64,000 nt of DNA, taken from contig CATOSB010000008.1 of assembly GCA_951812305.1 (NCBI GenBank), positions 558,001 through 622,000 on the forward strand, read 5' to 3'. Origin of the DNA: an uncultured Paracoccaceae bacterium. GTDB taxonomy: Bacteria > Pseudomonadota > Alphaproteobacteria > Rhodobacterales > Rhodobacteraceae. Position numbers and translations under genes: made by a program. Numbering within the stretch: position 1 is the first letter of the stretch; the number at the start of each line of letters is the position of its first letter. The notes below the pieces were generated by a model that saw only the letters and a list, made by a program, of their open reading frames with translations, searched no databases and was not told the origin of the DNA. This document shows positions 36,330-44,807 of the stretch, one piece after another.

Positions 36330-37848
36330 CCCCCTCTGCCGAGAGACGCGCCGAGGTGGTGGCCCGGGCGAGCCGTGCGGCCATGGGGTTCGTGTCCATG
36401 GCCGCGTAGAGATCGGGGGCGTCCAGTGCCGCGGCGAGCGCGTCCGGGGTGTCGGCTTCCGTCACGGCGGCACCGAGCGGTTTGATCACCGGTTCCATCA
36501 GCGCCTCCCAGCCGCTCTCGCCGACAAGGCGGTCGACGGCGGCATCGATGGCATCGCGCGCCGGAGGCTCGCGGGCGGCGGCCAGTGCTGCGGCCAGTGC
36601 GGCGGTCGCGCCCGGCCCGGCACCCGGTCCGGCGATTGGCGGGCGGGGCGATGCGGGGGTGGCCTGACGGGGATCGGGTTCCCATTCGCCACCATAGATC
36701 TCCTCGACAGAGGCGTGTGTCGGCCTGAGGCCGGAGGCGGCGCCGATCTGCACGTCGCGCGCGGCGCGCGCGGTGAGGTCTTCGGGCGGGGCGGTGTTGC
36801 GGGTCAGATGCGGGACGGCGGCACCGGGGAAGTTCCAGGCGGTCAGCCATGTCGCGACCGAGTGGCGCAGCATGGCCGAGAGGCGGCGCGCATCCGCCGC
36901 CACCAGCCGTTGCAGCACGTCGGCATGGGCCTCGGCGGTGGCCTGCCACTGGCCGATCTCGGAGGTGGCGCGCTCGCCCAGCACCGCATCGGCGATCATC
37001 GCGTCCATCGCCCTGACGAACTCTGCGTAATCGCCACCGGCCCGGCGACCGCTTTCCAGCAGCTCGATCTTGTGGCCCTCTTTCAGGACCAGGCCCGCGC
37101 CGCCGACCAGCGCCGCCTGCTGGGCCAGAGCCTTCTCGATTGCGGAAGCGCTGGGATCGCCGCCAAGCGTCATATAGGTCGTTGGCGTGCCAAAACGTTC
37201 GAGCGCGACCGCCCACATCGAGACCACGTGGCGCTTGAGCCAGACCGGCCAGACACACCATTCGGCGGCACCGGGACCATGCGCCTGCCCGCCATGCTGG
37301 CGCGGCTGGACCAGGACGCAGAACTTGGCCGGGGGCAGGACGACACCGCTCGGGCGGTTGCGCGTAATCAGACGCGGTGTGCCGTCACGGTGCCAGCGGA
37401 ATCTTGCGGGGTTGCGCACGCGGAGATCGGCGAGTCGCACGGCGGTGCCCTCGATCTTCCAGAGGCATTCGGCGATGGCATAGCCATACCAGGCGGCGTG
37501 CAGAAGCTCGCGGCTGATCCGGTCGATCTCCAGCGCGCCCAGCTGCTCTTCGAGATCCCCGGCCGCCATCCGGTCCCGGCGCATCGCCCCGCCCGGTGTG
37601 ATCTCAAGCGGGGCCGCCACCACCGCATCGAGGCGCTGGTCGAGGACGGCGCGGGCATGGGGGTCGGCCAGTGCTGCCGTGGCGGCGACGACACCGGTGG
37701 GATCGGCCTGCCAATGGCGCGGATCGGAGCCGATCCCGAAATCGCGATAGCGTTCGGTGAGGTCCCAGGCCCCGCCGCCGCCCAAGGTGACTTCCGGCGC
37801 GGCGATCTCGCCGGTCGGGGCGCGGGCGGGGATGTCGGTCTTCGCCAT
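36295..37848 (-). CDS. Phage portal protein (Mu gp29-like, DUF935)
   Basis: 517 residues. DUF935 pattern with YRDFGIGSDPRHWQAD, the AVLDQRLDAVVAAPLEITPGG block and an AWYGYAIAECLWKIEG segment. Forms the dodecameric portal at the DNA entry vertex. It directly follows terminase (adjacent stop and start). Confidence 0.9.
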   Translation of the reverse strand: MAKTDIPARAPTGEIAAPEVTLGGGGAWDLTERYRDFGIGSDPRHWQADPTGVVAATAALADPHARAVLDQRLDAVVAAPLEITPGGAMRRDRMAAGDLEEQLGALEIDRISRELLHAAWYGYAIAECLWKIEGTAVRLADLRVRNPARFRWHRDGTPRLITRNRPSGVVLPPAKFCVLVQPRQHGGQAHGPGAAEWCVWPVWLKRHVVSMWAVALERFGTPTTYMTLGGDPSASAIEKALAQQAALVGGAGLVLKEGHKIELLESGRRAGGDYAEFVRAMDAMIADAVLGERATSEIGQWQATAEAHADVLQRLVAADARRLSAMLRHSVATWLTAWNFPGAAVPHLTRNTAPPEDLTARAARDVQIGAASGLRPTHASVEEIYGGEWEPDPRQATPASPRPPIAGPGAGPGATAALAAALAAAREPPARDAIDAAVDRLVGESGWEALMEPVIKPLGAAVTEADTPDALAAALDAPDLYAAMDTNPMAARLARATTSARLSAEGDDGADRNDDDG

Positions 37849-39279
37849 CTACCAGCCCCTCAGGGCGGCCAGCGGCGAGTGCAGGACGCCGAGATCGCTG
37901 TCGGCATGATACTCCGGTATGCCGAACGGATTGCCCGGCGCCGACCAGGCCGCATGGCGGCGCGCGTCGGTCCAGGCCTCGAAGGGTCCGATGGCAGTGC
38001 GGGCGGCCGAGACCGCGAGCGCCAGCGCCCAGAACCGGTCGGCATGGCCGTCGCTCTCCGCGCGATCCGCCACCAGCCGCGGCGCGCCGGTGGTGCCGGG
38101 CTCGGCACGGACGCTGTGCAGGTCGGCCGCCAGGGCATCATCGGCGGGGATACGGATGCGTTTGTCCTCGAAGGACTCTCTGAGCCGCGTGGCCACATCA
38201 AGCCGGCGCGGCGCAGTCATCAGCACGCCTTCGACGGTGAAGGCCCCGTGATCCTCGGCCAGCTGCTCGACCACCGCCTCGCCCATGCCGGTCTGGTCGA
38301 TGGCGATCCTGAGCGGGCGATGGGCACGCACCAGGCGTGCCACCTCGGCGCGCTGTTCGGAGAAAGAGACGTCGCGCAGCGTCACCAGCTCGCGCAGCCA
38401 GAGCGCGTCGCCGGCATCCTCGATCACCGCCGCCACCCAGAGATCGCGCCGCCGCGCCACGTCGACGCCGATATAGACCGGACCGGAGCCGCGCAGGCCG
38501 GGATCGCCCGCCGCGTCGCGCCCGGCTGTGCGGATCAGATCCCATGTGATCCAGGCCCCGCCCCCCGCGGACGGGATACAGTCGAGCTCTTCGCCCGCGT
38601 GGCGTCCGTATTGCGCGCGGATCGCCGCCTCCCAGGCCGCCTGCGCGGCGCCCGTGTCGGGCTGCCCGGTCACAGCGGCGATACGGGAATAGAGCCCCTG
38701 ATCGAGCGCGTCGCTGAGCGTCACCCGGTGCAGGCTTCCGGGCTGACGCCTCTCGCGGATGTCGCGAACCAGCGTGTTGAATGGCGAGGCCTCACCGTTA
38801 TGGGTGGAGATGATGCGCACACGCCCGCCCCAGGTGGTGAAGGCGCGCGCGGCTTTCAGAACCTCCTCGAGATCGTCGACGAAGGCGGCCTCGTCAATGA
38901 CCGCGACGTCGCCCGGACGGCCCTTGCCGCGAAACCCCCGCGGGCTGGAGGTCATGGCGAGGATCTGTTTGCCCTTTGCCGTCACGATGCGGAAGGCCTG
39001 GATATCGCGCCCCTCGTCGCTGATCAGCACCTCACCGGCGGCCGAGGCGGCGATGCCGAGGTCGCTCGCCCAGCCCGCGCAATCGTCGATGAAGCCGCGG
39101 GTCATATCGCGGCTATAGGACAGGTAATAGATATCGCCGCGGCCCTCGGCGGCATGCATGACCGCGTGATAGGCCTCGGCCCAGGAGATGCCGATGCGGC
39201 GGGACTTCTCGATCACCGCCACCGGGTTCGGGTCGGTCACCCAGGCAATCTGGTAAGGCAGTAGATCGCGGTTGCTCAT
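37849..39279 (-). CDS. Terminase large subunit (Mu gp28-like)
   Basis: 476 residues. ATPase with a P-loop-like EKSRRIGISWAEAYHAV near 25 and Walker B VAVIDEAAFVDD near 122, then a C-terminal nuclease domain (YIGVDVARRRDLWVAAVIED). Packages phage DNA headfully. Overlaps the small subunit gene by 4 bp. Confidence 0.93.
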   Translation of the reverse strand: MSNRDLLPYQIAWVTDPNPVAVIEKSRRIGISWAEAYHAVMHAAEGRGDIYYLSYSRDMTRGFIDDCAGWASDLGIAASAAGEVLISDEGRDIQAFRIVTAKGKQILAMTSSPRGFRGKGRPGDVAVIDEAAFVDDLEEVLKAARAFTTWGGRVRIISTHNGEASPFNTLVRDIRERRQPGSLHRVTLSDALDQGLYSRIAAVTGQPDTGAAQAAWEAAIRAQYGRHAGEELDCIPSAGGGAWITWDLIRTAGRDAAGDPGLRGSGPVYIGVDVARRRDLWVAAVIEDAGDALWLRELVTLRDVSFSEQRAEVARLVRAHRPLRIAIDQTGMGEAVVEQLAEDHGAFTVEGVLMTAPRRLDVATRLRESFEDKRIRIPADDALAADLHSVRAEPGTTGAPRLVADRAESDGHADRFWALALAVSAARTAIGPFEAWTDARRHAAWSAPGNPFGIPEYHADSDLGVLHSPLAALRGW

Positions 39280-39872
39280 GTGGCACCCTCCGCCTGTGCG
39301 CCGCCCTCGACGGCAGCGCGGATCGCGGCGGCGACCTCCGGGGAGAGCCCGGCCCCGCGCGCGGCGGACACCGCCCGGTCTGCGCCGGCCTTGCGCTCGG
39401 CCTCCGCCAGGCGCCGACGCTCCTTCTCGCCGATCGCCTCACGGATGCCGGAGGAGGTCATCAGGTCTTTCAGCATCCGGCCCAGGAAGTGCAGGTCACG
39501 GGCGTCGAAGTCGAGCTCCTCTTTCTCGTCCCCCTCGGTCAGGCCGTTGGCCATGGTGAGGAAGGCATGGTGGGATAACATCGAAAACAGCACCCGGTGC
39601 CGATGCGCCTCGGCATCCACGCCCTCTTCACTCAGGAAGCTCTGCGCCCATCCGTCAGCCTCGCGCTGGATATCGGCGTATTTCTTCTGCGCCTGGCTCC
39701 AGCGCCCAAGGCCGGTCCGGCTGATTACAAGATCGAGACCCGCCTCGGCCATCCGCTCGTTCAGCGCGGCGGTCACACCATCGTAATCGCTGTAGCCCCG
39801 GGCGTTGAGTTCGGCACGCAGCCACGTCTTCAGCGCGTCGGGCAGCCGATCGATCTTGCTGCGCGACGGCAT
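39276..39872 (-). CDS. Terminase small subunit-like protein (Mu gp27, DUF3486)
   Basis: 198 residues starting MPSRSKIDRLPDALKTWLRAEL, the DUF3486 HTH opening, followed by DYDGVTAALNERMAEAGL and a helical remainder. It recognises phage DNA for packaging. Confidence 0.87.
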   Translation of the reverse strand: MPSRSKIDRLPDALKTWLRAELNARGYSDYDGVTAALNERMAEAGLDLVISRTGLGRWSQAQKKYADIQREADGWAQSFLSEEGVDAEAHRHRVLFSMLSHHAFLTMANGLTEGDEKEELDFDARDLHFLGRMLKDLMTSSGIREAIGEKERRRLAEAERKAGADRAVSAARGAGLSPEVAAAIRAAVEGGAQAEGAT

Positions 39873-40171
39873 TACCGGGCCTTCGGCGCGGTGCGGCGCA
39901 CGCCCGGCACCCGGGCGCGGCCTTCGGCCACATCCACGCCCCGCGCCGTTGCCTCGACCAGCAGGAAGCCCTCGTGGTCCTCGATCGAGACCAGATCCTG
40001 CTCGCGCAGCCAGGCCAGCGTGCCCACCAGCCGGTCGCGCCCGGTCGCGATCCTCAGCCCGTTCAGAACATCCAGCAGGATCTCCGAGTTGGAGGCATAA
40101 TCCAGGCAGGCCGCCAGATGGGTGAGCAGGGCCAGGCGGCGGTGTTCCTCAAGCGTGGAGGCATAGCTCAT
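39872..40171 (-). CDS. Mu gp26-like winged-helix protein
   Basis: 99 residues. Helical, with LEEHRRLALLTHLAACLDYASNSEILLDVLN and GTLAWLREQDLVSIED, resembling the Mu gp26-type proteins next to terminase. Stop and start codons interlock with both neighbours (TAATG type). Confidence 0.72.
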   Translation of the reverse strand: MSYASTLEEHRRLALLTHLAACLDYASNSEILLDVLNGLRIATGRDRLVGTLAWLREQDLVSIEDHEGFLLVEATARGVDVAEGRARVPGVRRTAPKAR

Positions 40172-40536
40172 CAGCGGCCCTCTCCCATCAGGTGATCCTC
40201 GATCCGGGTGATCGCGGCATCAAGCCGCCCGACGGCCTCCGCGTCGCGCGCCATGAAGGCGCGGATCTCGCGCACGGCCCCGGCCTGCTGCTCGATCGCC
40301 ATCTGCAGGTGATGAATATCCTCGCGGCTCGCCAGCCCCGCCACCGCACCCTCAAGTCGCGCCAGACGCTCGGCATGCCGGTCCAGGCGCTCGGAGACCG
40401 CGCCTTGCGCATCGGGGGGCCGGGCGGGCGGACGCAGAAAGCCCAGACGCCGGAGCGAGACCACGGCCCCGCTCAAAAGCGCCAGAATGGCAACCATGGC
40501 GGCAAAGGTCTGCCAGTGTTCGGGCGTGATGGTCAT
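40171..40536 (-). CDS. Mu gp25-like protein (DUF2730)
   Basis: 121 residues: an N-terminal membrane segment (FAAMVAILALLSGAVVSLRRLG) and a coiled-coil tail (RLDRHAERLARLEGAVAGLASREDIHHL). Begins the packaging operon. I start at MTITPEHW (40536), 41 bp downstream of a -10-like hexamer of the late-type promoter. Confidence 0.8.
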   Translation of the reverse strand: MTITPEHWQTFAAMVAILALLSGAVVSLRRLGFLRPPARPPDAQGAVSERLDRHAERLARLEGAVAGLASREDIHHLQMAIEQQAGAVREIRAFMARDAEAVGRLDAAITRIEDHLMGEGR

Positions 40537-40576
40537 GGCGTGCGCGGGCTCCGAGCGTCGGGATCGGTTCGGCCCC

Positions 40577-40621
40577 ACACTACCCGGCCTTGCCGCACGA
40601 GGGCAGCGGACCATGGTCCGC
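40577..40621 (-). promoter_or_regulatory. Late-type promoter 1 (packaging operon)
   Basis: The perfect palindrome GCGGACCATGGTCCGC occupies 40606-40621. Reading left, a 23-bp gap leads to the hexamer TAGTGT (40582-40577), and the packaging operon starts at 40536. No -35 box is present. The same arrangement recurs at 54.85, 56.33 and 58.05 kb. Confidence 0.68.
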
Positions 40622-40668
40622 AAGAGGGCCGCTATCCGGGACCGGCAGCACAACCCCGCCCGGATGGT

Positions 40669-41007
40669 TTAATACGTGCCATCAAGCCGTGGCGGTCGCC
40701 AGGCGGATATTTCCGCGCTCGAGCGGGTGCTGCCATTGCTCTCGGGAGTGTCATACATCCTGGCCTCTTCGCGCGATGGGAAGATCACAAGGACGCGGCC
40801 ATCCTCAAGACCGATGTAGCCGGGCATTTCGCCATGCCCACAGCAGCAATCGGTGGTCAGGACATGTCCGGCATTCAGCGCCGCGACGATGTGGTGGATG
40901 CAATGATCGATGCACCGGACCCTACCGTTCAACGGCATGAGAACCTGGTTCGCGTAGGTCACTTCCCCGCCGGGCCCATCGCAATTCGCGCAAGCAATAT
41001 CCGGCAT
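40669..41007 (-). CDS. Cys-rich phage early protein
   Basis: 112 residues, start at MPDIACANCDGPGGEV. Two Cys groups (CANC and CIDHCIHH, then DCCCGHGEMPG) suggest a zinc-binding fold. The C-terminal IGLEDGRVLVIF segment is common to proteins found in Rhodobacterales phages, but I know no function. Last gene of the early operon before late promoter 1. Confidence 0.68.
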   Translation of the reverse strand: MPDIACANCDGPGGEVTYANQVLMPLNGRVRCIDHCIHHIVAALNAGHVLTTDCCCGHGEMPGYIGLEDGRVLVIFPSREEARMYDTPESNGSTRSSAEISAWRPPRLDGTY

Positions 41008-41188
41008 CATCCACCCCTTCATTGCAGACGGGACATGGCAGGCCCCGGTTGATCTCGCTCATGGTCATGTCAAAGAGCCAGCCCGCGTTATGACCGCACC
41101 GCGCGCAGGCAAATTCTCCACCCTTTGCACTCCGCCAGCCCGGCATCATACCGGGGGCCTGTCCGACATCGACGGCATGCATGATCAC
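40922..41188 (-). CDS. Zinc-ribbon phage protein
   Basis: 88 residues. CARCGHNAGWLFDMTMSEINRGLPCPVC is a zinc ribbon. The gene overlaps the next one by about 85 bp in another frame. Function unknown. Confidence 0.62.
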   Translation of the reverse strand: MIMHAVDVGQAPGMMPGWRSAKGGEFACARCGHNAGWLFDMTMSEINRGLPCPVCNEGVDDAGYCLRELRWARRGSDLREPGSHAVER

Positions 41189-41242
41189 CCTACACGGGGC
41201 ACTGGCGGGGGCGCAAGGCCCGGCAGGAGGGGCTGGCGGCGT

Positions 41243-41494
41243 TCAGCCATCACGAGCGCTGCGCGCCGCCATTGCCCAGGCGAGACAGGCGGCTTCCAGG
41301 TCGGTGCCATGGGCCACAATCCCGTGAAGCTGTATCTCCACCACGCCGCAGGCGGCCTGCGGCACATCCATAGCCCCGCCGGCCTCCAGAAGCTCCGTGG
41401 TGACGGCTTCGGCGATGTCTTCCGGGTCGGTCATGGTCGCAAGCCGGTCCAGCAGTTCCGCGCGCGTCACCGCCATGTGATCATCCATCGCCAT
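41243..41494 (-). CDS. Small early phage protein
   Basis: 83 residues, helical (AELLDRLATMTDPEDIAEAVTTELLE), not recognised. Overlaps the Mor-like gene by 14 bp, so it is translated with it. Confidence 0.6.
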   Translation of the reverse strand: MAMDDHMAVTRAELLDRLATMTDPEDIAEAVTTELLEAGGAMDVPQAACGVVEIQLHGIVAHGTDLEAACLAWAMAARSARDG

Positions 41495-41843
41495 CCCTCC
41501 GCCCCTTGATATAGCGCCGCGCGGTGCGCTCCGAGATACGCAGTCGGGCCGCGATCTGCCTTGATCCGAGCCCCTGACCGGCCAGCCAGCGCGTCACCGC
41601 GCGGCGCGCCAGCGGGATATCCAGTACATGACCGCCGAGAGCCGTGACCAGCGCTGCTGCCGCCGACGGCCCCACCGCCTCCGCAAGCGCGCGGGCCGCC
41701 GGACTGTCCTGGCGCGCGGGCACACGCCAGTCCCGGCCGCCATACGTGGCGGCGACCGCCAGCGCGGCCTCGCGACCGGCGTGATCGGCGATCTCGCGCA
41801 GGCCGGCCGGCAGGGCCGGGATATCGGCGGGGGAACGGGTCAC
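41481..41843 (-). CDS. Mor/C-like transcription activator
   Basis: 120 residues. The N-terminal helices are followed by GGRDWRVPA, and residues 88-115 are a clear HTH (GLGSRQIAARLRISERTARRYIKGRR), the arrangement of Mor and C of phage Mu. These dimers bind a dyad upstream of -10 and recruit polymerase to promoters without a -35 box. It sits in the early operon, the expected place for the switch to late genes, and is the best candidate to bind the GCGGACCATGGTCCGC sites. Confidence 0.75.
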   Translation of the reverse strand: MTRSPADIPALPAGLREIADHAGREAALAVAATYGGRDWRVPARQDSPAARALAEAVGPSAAAALVTALGGHVLDIPLARRAVTRWLAGQGLGSRQIAARLRISERTARRYIKGRRDGDG

Positions 41844-42604
41844 GACAGATCCATCGCTGCCTGCACGGGCCGCGGCCGAAGCGGCAGGGCCGGAGCCCGG
41901 CGCGCACGGGCAAGGCGCGCATCGGCACCGAGGAATGTCTGCGCGTCGATCTCGATGCCTGTAAAGCCGCGCCCGGCCTCCATCGCCGCCACACCGGTAG
42001 TGCCCGAGCCCATGAACGGATCGCAGATCGCCTCACCCCGGCGCGTGAACAGGTCCACCAGCGCCTGCATCAGTGGCAGGGGCTTGGTGCCCGGCACCGC
42101 GCCGCCCTTCGCGGTCAGGCAGGTCAACACACCGCGCCCACCGCCGCCGTTCCACCGCCGCCGCCCCGCCCCGGCCCAGGCCAGCGCGATACACTCAAAG
42201 CCCCTTGCAGGGCCGGTCCCGGCAAACATCGGGGCTGCGTCCGGCTTGACCCAGGCCATGGTGCCATGCCATCTGCCCCCCGCGGCAACGAGCGCGTCGT
42301 GCCAGGGCCGCACTCCCTCGGCCAGACAGAACACCGCCACCCAGCCCCGGCTCGCCGACACCATCGCGGCGGCCGCCGGGCACCGGATATCGTCGATACC
42401 CGAATAGGCCACGCCGCGCGGCGATGGCCGCCCGTCTGTCCGTGTGATCGCGCGGCGCGCGTGATGGGCATGGTGGATATTCTCGTAGGGCGGATCGGCA
42501 ATTATGTGATCGAAGGGTCCGCCCCGGTCCGCCACCAGCCGGGGCAGGAGATCGAGACAATCGCCGCAGTGCAGATCAAGCGGCGGACCGGCGGGCACGC
42601 TCAC
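41840..42604 (-). CDS. Phage DNA methyltransferase (DPPY type)
   Basis: 254 residues. Motif IV DPPYENIHH near 36 precedes the S-adenosylmethionine motif DPFMGSGTTGVAAMEAGR near 198, a beta-class order for N6-adenine or N4-cytosine methylation. Probably protects phage DNA from restriction. Overlaps both neighbours by 4 bp. Confidence 0.88.
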   Translation of the reverse strand: MSVPAGPPLDLHCGDCLDLLPRLVADRGGPFDHIIADPPYENIHHAHHARRAITRTDGRPSPRGVAYSGIDDIRCPAAAAMVSASRGWVAVFCLAEGVRPWHDALVAAGGRWHGTMAWVKPDAAPMFAGTGPARGFECIALAWAGAGRRRWNGGGGRGVLTCLTAKGGAVPGTKPLPLMQALVDLFTRRGEAICDPFMGSGTTGVAAMEAGRGFTGIEIDAQTFLGADARLARARRAPALPLRPRPVQAAMDLS

Positions 42605-42852
42605 TGCACAGGCCCCCGCGTCACGGTCAAGAGGGCCGACCGGTTGCCTTCTTCTACATTCGCCTTGATCAGGCGTATGGCGTCAGTTGTATTGATCTCG
42701 CGCGGATCCTGCAACGTCAGGATTTGCCCAACCGGTTGCGCCCCGATCGCCAGTATCTGCGCCGGGGGCAGGTCTCCGGCATGGCGCTCGATGATGTCGA
42801 TGAGCTCCTGATGGAGCGACCGGTCAGCGGGCGTGACCTCAATCCGTTTCAT
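42601..42852 (-). CDS. Small early phage protein
   Basis: 83 residues, not recognised (MKRIEVTPADRSLHQELIDIIERHAGDLPPAQILAI begins it, with the typical LPPAQILAI segment). Overlaps both neighbours by 4 bp. Confidence 0.65.
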   Translation of the reverse strand: MKRIEVTPADRSLHQELIDIIERHAGDLPPAQILAIGAQPVGQILTLQDPREINTTDAIRLIKANVEEGNRSALLTVTRGPVQ

Positions 42853-43136
42853 AGCACCGTCCTCCGCCGCCTGAGCCGCCGGGCCCGGTTTGAGAGCGCG
42901 CCCGCCTGCGCCGAGGTGATGGTGACGACCGTCAGCGTGCCATCCGCGCCGCGCCGCAGGCAGTAGCGCAGCCCGTTACAGATCAGCGCGGCCCCGTCGC
43001 CCGGGCGGTCCGCAAGCGCCAGGGCGGGCGACGGGGAGCGGGCGATGCGCCGCCGGAGCCCGGCAACATCGACACCGAGCCCGCGCTCAAGATAGCGCAA
43101 CACCGCATGGTCGGTGATATGGACCCGCACGGTCAT
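42849..43136 (-). CDS. Small basic early phage protein
   Basis: 95 residues. ITDHAVLRYLERGLGVDVAGLRR is a segment seen in small phage proteins of unknown role; the C-terminus is very basic (RARRLRRRRTVL). Overlaps gemA by 4 bp. Confidence 0.65.
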   Translation of the reverse strand: MTVRVHITDHAVLRYLERGLGVDVAGLRRRIARSPSPALALADRPGDGAALICNGLRYCLRRGADGTLTVVTITSAQAGALSNRARRLRRRRTVL

Positions 43137-43639
43137 GCCGCCCCGCCGCCCGACCTGTCATCGCCGCCGCCGTCGCGCGCCAGCCAGGCTTTCAGCGCCT
43201 GGATCACGGCGGTGATATGCGCGGTCTCGGTGAGCGCATCCACATCCATCGGCACGAAGGACCAATGTGGCCCGAAGCGGGCGCGGATGAACGTGTTGAG
43301 CCCGTGGCGTCCGGGGCGGGTCAGCAGCCCGCGGCGGGCCAACTCGCCCCAGAGCGCGTGAATGAGCCTGAGATCGGCGCGCGGCGCTTTGGGATGGTAT
43401 CGTCCACGCGCGCCGTTCCTGCGGCCCCTGCGTCCGCCGCCACGGGCGTTCAGGTGGTCCAGAAGCCGCGCCAGATCGGTCGAGCCCATATCCCGCATCG
43501 ACGCCTTGCCGGTGACGGCAAGCTGCACATCGTGGCGGGCATCGTTGTCCAGCCCCAGCCGGCGGCAGGCGGCATGGGCCGCGCGCATCAGCGTGGCGCG
43601 GCGGTCCGAGGGTCCGGGGGATGTGGAGCGGCGGGGCAT
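43133..43639 (-). CDS. GemA-like regulator (Mu gp16, DUF1018)
   Basis: 168 residues. LMRAAHAACRRLGLDNDARHDVQLAVTGKASMRDMGSTDLARLLDHLN is the DUF1018 core, and LIHALWGELARRGLLTRPGRHGLNTFI follows. GemA of Mu affects host gene expression and DNA relaxation. The longer frame upstream is the shadow of the preceding gene. Confidence 0.85.
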   Translation of the reverse strand: MPRRSTSPGPSDRRATLMRAAHAACRRLGLDNDARHDVQLAVTGKASMRDMGSTDLARLLDHLNARGGGRRGRRNGARGRYHPKAPRADLRLIHALWGELARRGLLTRPGRHGLNTFIRARFGPHWSFVPMDVDALTETAHITAVIQALKAWLARDGGGDDRSGGGAA

Positions 43640-43640
43640 C

Positions 43641-43859
43641 TCAGCCTCGTCCTCGCACGCCCCGCCAGAGGCGGCGAAGAGGTCCGCCGAGCGGAACGGG
43701 GATTTCCGCGTAAAGCTCGCCGACATAAACAACTCCCCGGGCCATTGCCTCAATGCGCTGCCGTGCTTCTTTCGGCGAGGTTGCGCGGATGGTGATTGAC
43801 CAGGTACAGCCCTCGAAGTGATAATCGAACAGGTAATCATGATAGGAAGGCTCAGACAT
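43641..43859 (-). CDS. Small phage protein of unknown function
   Basis: 72 residues. YHDYLFDYHFEGCTWSITIRATSPKEARQRIEAMARG is a recurrent small phage fold with a beta-hairpin and helix. Lower GC than its neighbours. Confidence 0.65.
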   Translation of the reverse strand: MSEPSYHDYLFDYHFEGCTWSITIRATSPKEARQRIEAMARGVVYVGELYAEIPVPLGGPLRRLWRGVRGRG

Positions 43860-44040
43860 AATCATGTACTTTCAGATATTTCAGGACGTATCGGGGCAAT
43901 GGCGCTGGCGGTTTCGTGGCACAAACAACAAGATTGTCGCGGTTGCGGGAGAGGGATATGTCCGCAAGGATGCATGTCTGCATTCCATCGGCCTCGTCCA
44001 GGCCCACGCGTCCGAGGCGCCGGTTCACGAAGTCTGACAT
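43852..44040 (-). CDS. Small phage protein of unknown function
   Basis: 62 residues, MSDFVNRRLGRVGLDEADGMQTCILADISLSRNRD; not recognised. Sits between the DUF3164 gene and the next small gene with tight spacing, which is the main evidence that it is real. Confidence 0.5.
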   Translation of the reverse strand: MSDFVNRRLGRVGLDEADGMQTCILADISLSRNRDNLVVCATKPPAPLPRYVLKYLKVHDYV

Positions 44041-44043
44041 CGC

Positions 44044-44754
44044 TCAGCCCGCCTTTGCCAGATCGATGGTGATGGGCTCCCAGGCACCTTCGGGGCTCTC
44101 GCGGCGGTAGCAGCGGATATAGGTTTTCGAGCCCACCACCCGCATCGCGTCGCGGATCGCCGCCATGGCCTTTTGCCAGCGCGCATCGTCGATATCGAGC
44201 CGCAGGAGACTGTAGATCGCCCCCCGGCTGATCTCGCCCTCCCGGTCCACCTGAAACGCATGGGCCACGATCGCGCGGATCTCGTCGCGGCTGCCCTCGG
44301 CCCATTCGGCGAGGCATTCCTCAACCAGATCGCGCGCCACCTGCAGTTCCGGCCCGAAGGCCACACGCTCGGCGATCTGCACCTGCACCTTGCGGCAGCC
44401 GTCATAGCTCATATAGGTGCGGTTGCCCTTCACCGAGCGGCGGGCATGGCCGCCATATTCGTCCTGCAACAGCGCATCAAAGGCGGCGATGTCGTCGAAG
44501 CTGTGGCCGCGAAACCGGGCAATCTGCGCCGAGAGATCCTCAGCATGGCCGATCACCGTCCTGACCATCTCGTCCTGCAGCTGGTCCTGGGGCCGCACCA
44601 GATCGACCGGCGTGAGGCGACCTTGTGCATCCCGCATGTAGCGCTGCCCGTCGATCAGGACGGTTGCCTCGTGGATCCAGCCCGCGGGCGCATCCGGGAT
44701 AATCTGGTTTCCGCCCGCGTCACGGGGTGCGGGGCCGGTCTGTGGTCGGGTCAT
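44044..44754 (-). CDS. DUF3164 phage protein
   Basis: 236 residues. DGQRYMRDAQGRLTPVDLVRPQDQLQDEMVRTVI and ARFRGHSFDDIAAFDALLQDEYG.HARRSVKGNRTY are the DUF3164 core, found after MuB in many Mu-like phages. Function unknown. Confidence 0.85.
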   Translation of the reverse strand: MTRPQTGPAPRDAGGNQIIPDAPAGWIHEATVLIDGQRYMRDAQGRLTPVDLVRPQDQLQDEMVRTVIGHAEDLSAQIARFRGHSFDDIAAFDALLQDEYGGHARRSVKGNRTYMSYDGCRKVQVQIAERVAFGPELQVARDLVEECLAEWAEGSRDEIRAIVAHAFQVDREGEISRGAIYSLLRLDIDDARWQKAMAAIRDAMRVVGSKTYIRCYRRESPEGAWEPITIDLAKAG

Positions 44755-44807
44755 ATCATGTCCTCCGGGTTGGTGGGTCGGTTGATTTCGCGGGCGGGAC
44801 GGGGAGC

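Noticed and set aside
34650..36485. 611-codon open frame opposite the gpF-like gene
   Set aside because: Shadow of a gene with SPP1-gp7 and HExxH motifs.
36229..39264. 1011-codon open frame opposite portal and terminase
   Set aside because: Antisense to two well-supported genes; composition is that of a GC-rich shadow frame.
40606..40621. Palindrome GCGGACCATGGTCCGC as a transcription terminator
   Set aside because: No loop between the arms and no T-run after it; the constant 23-bp distance to -10-like boxes fits a protein-binding site better.
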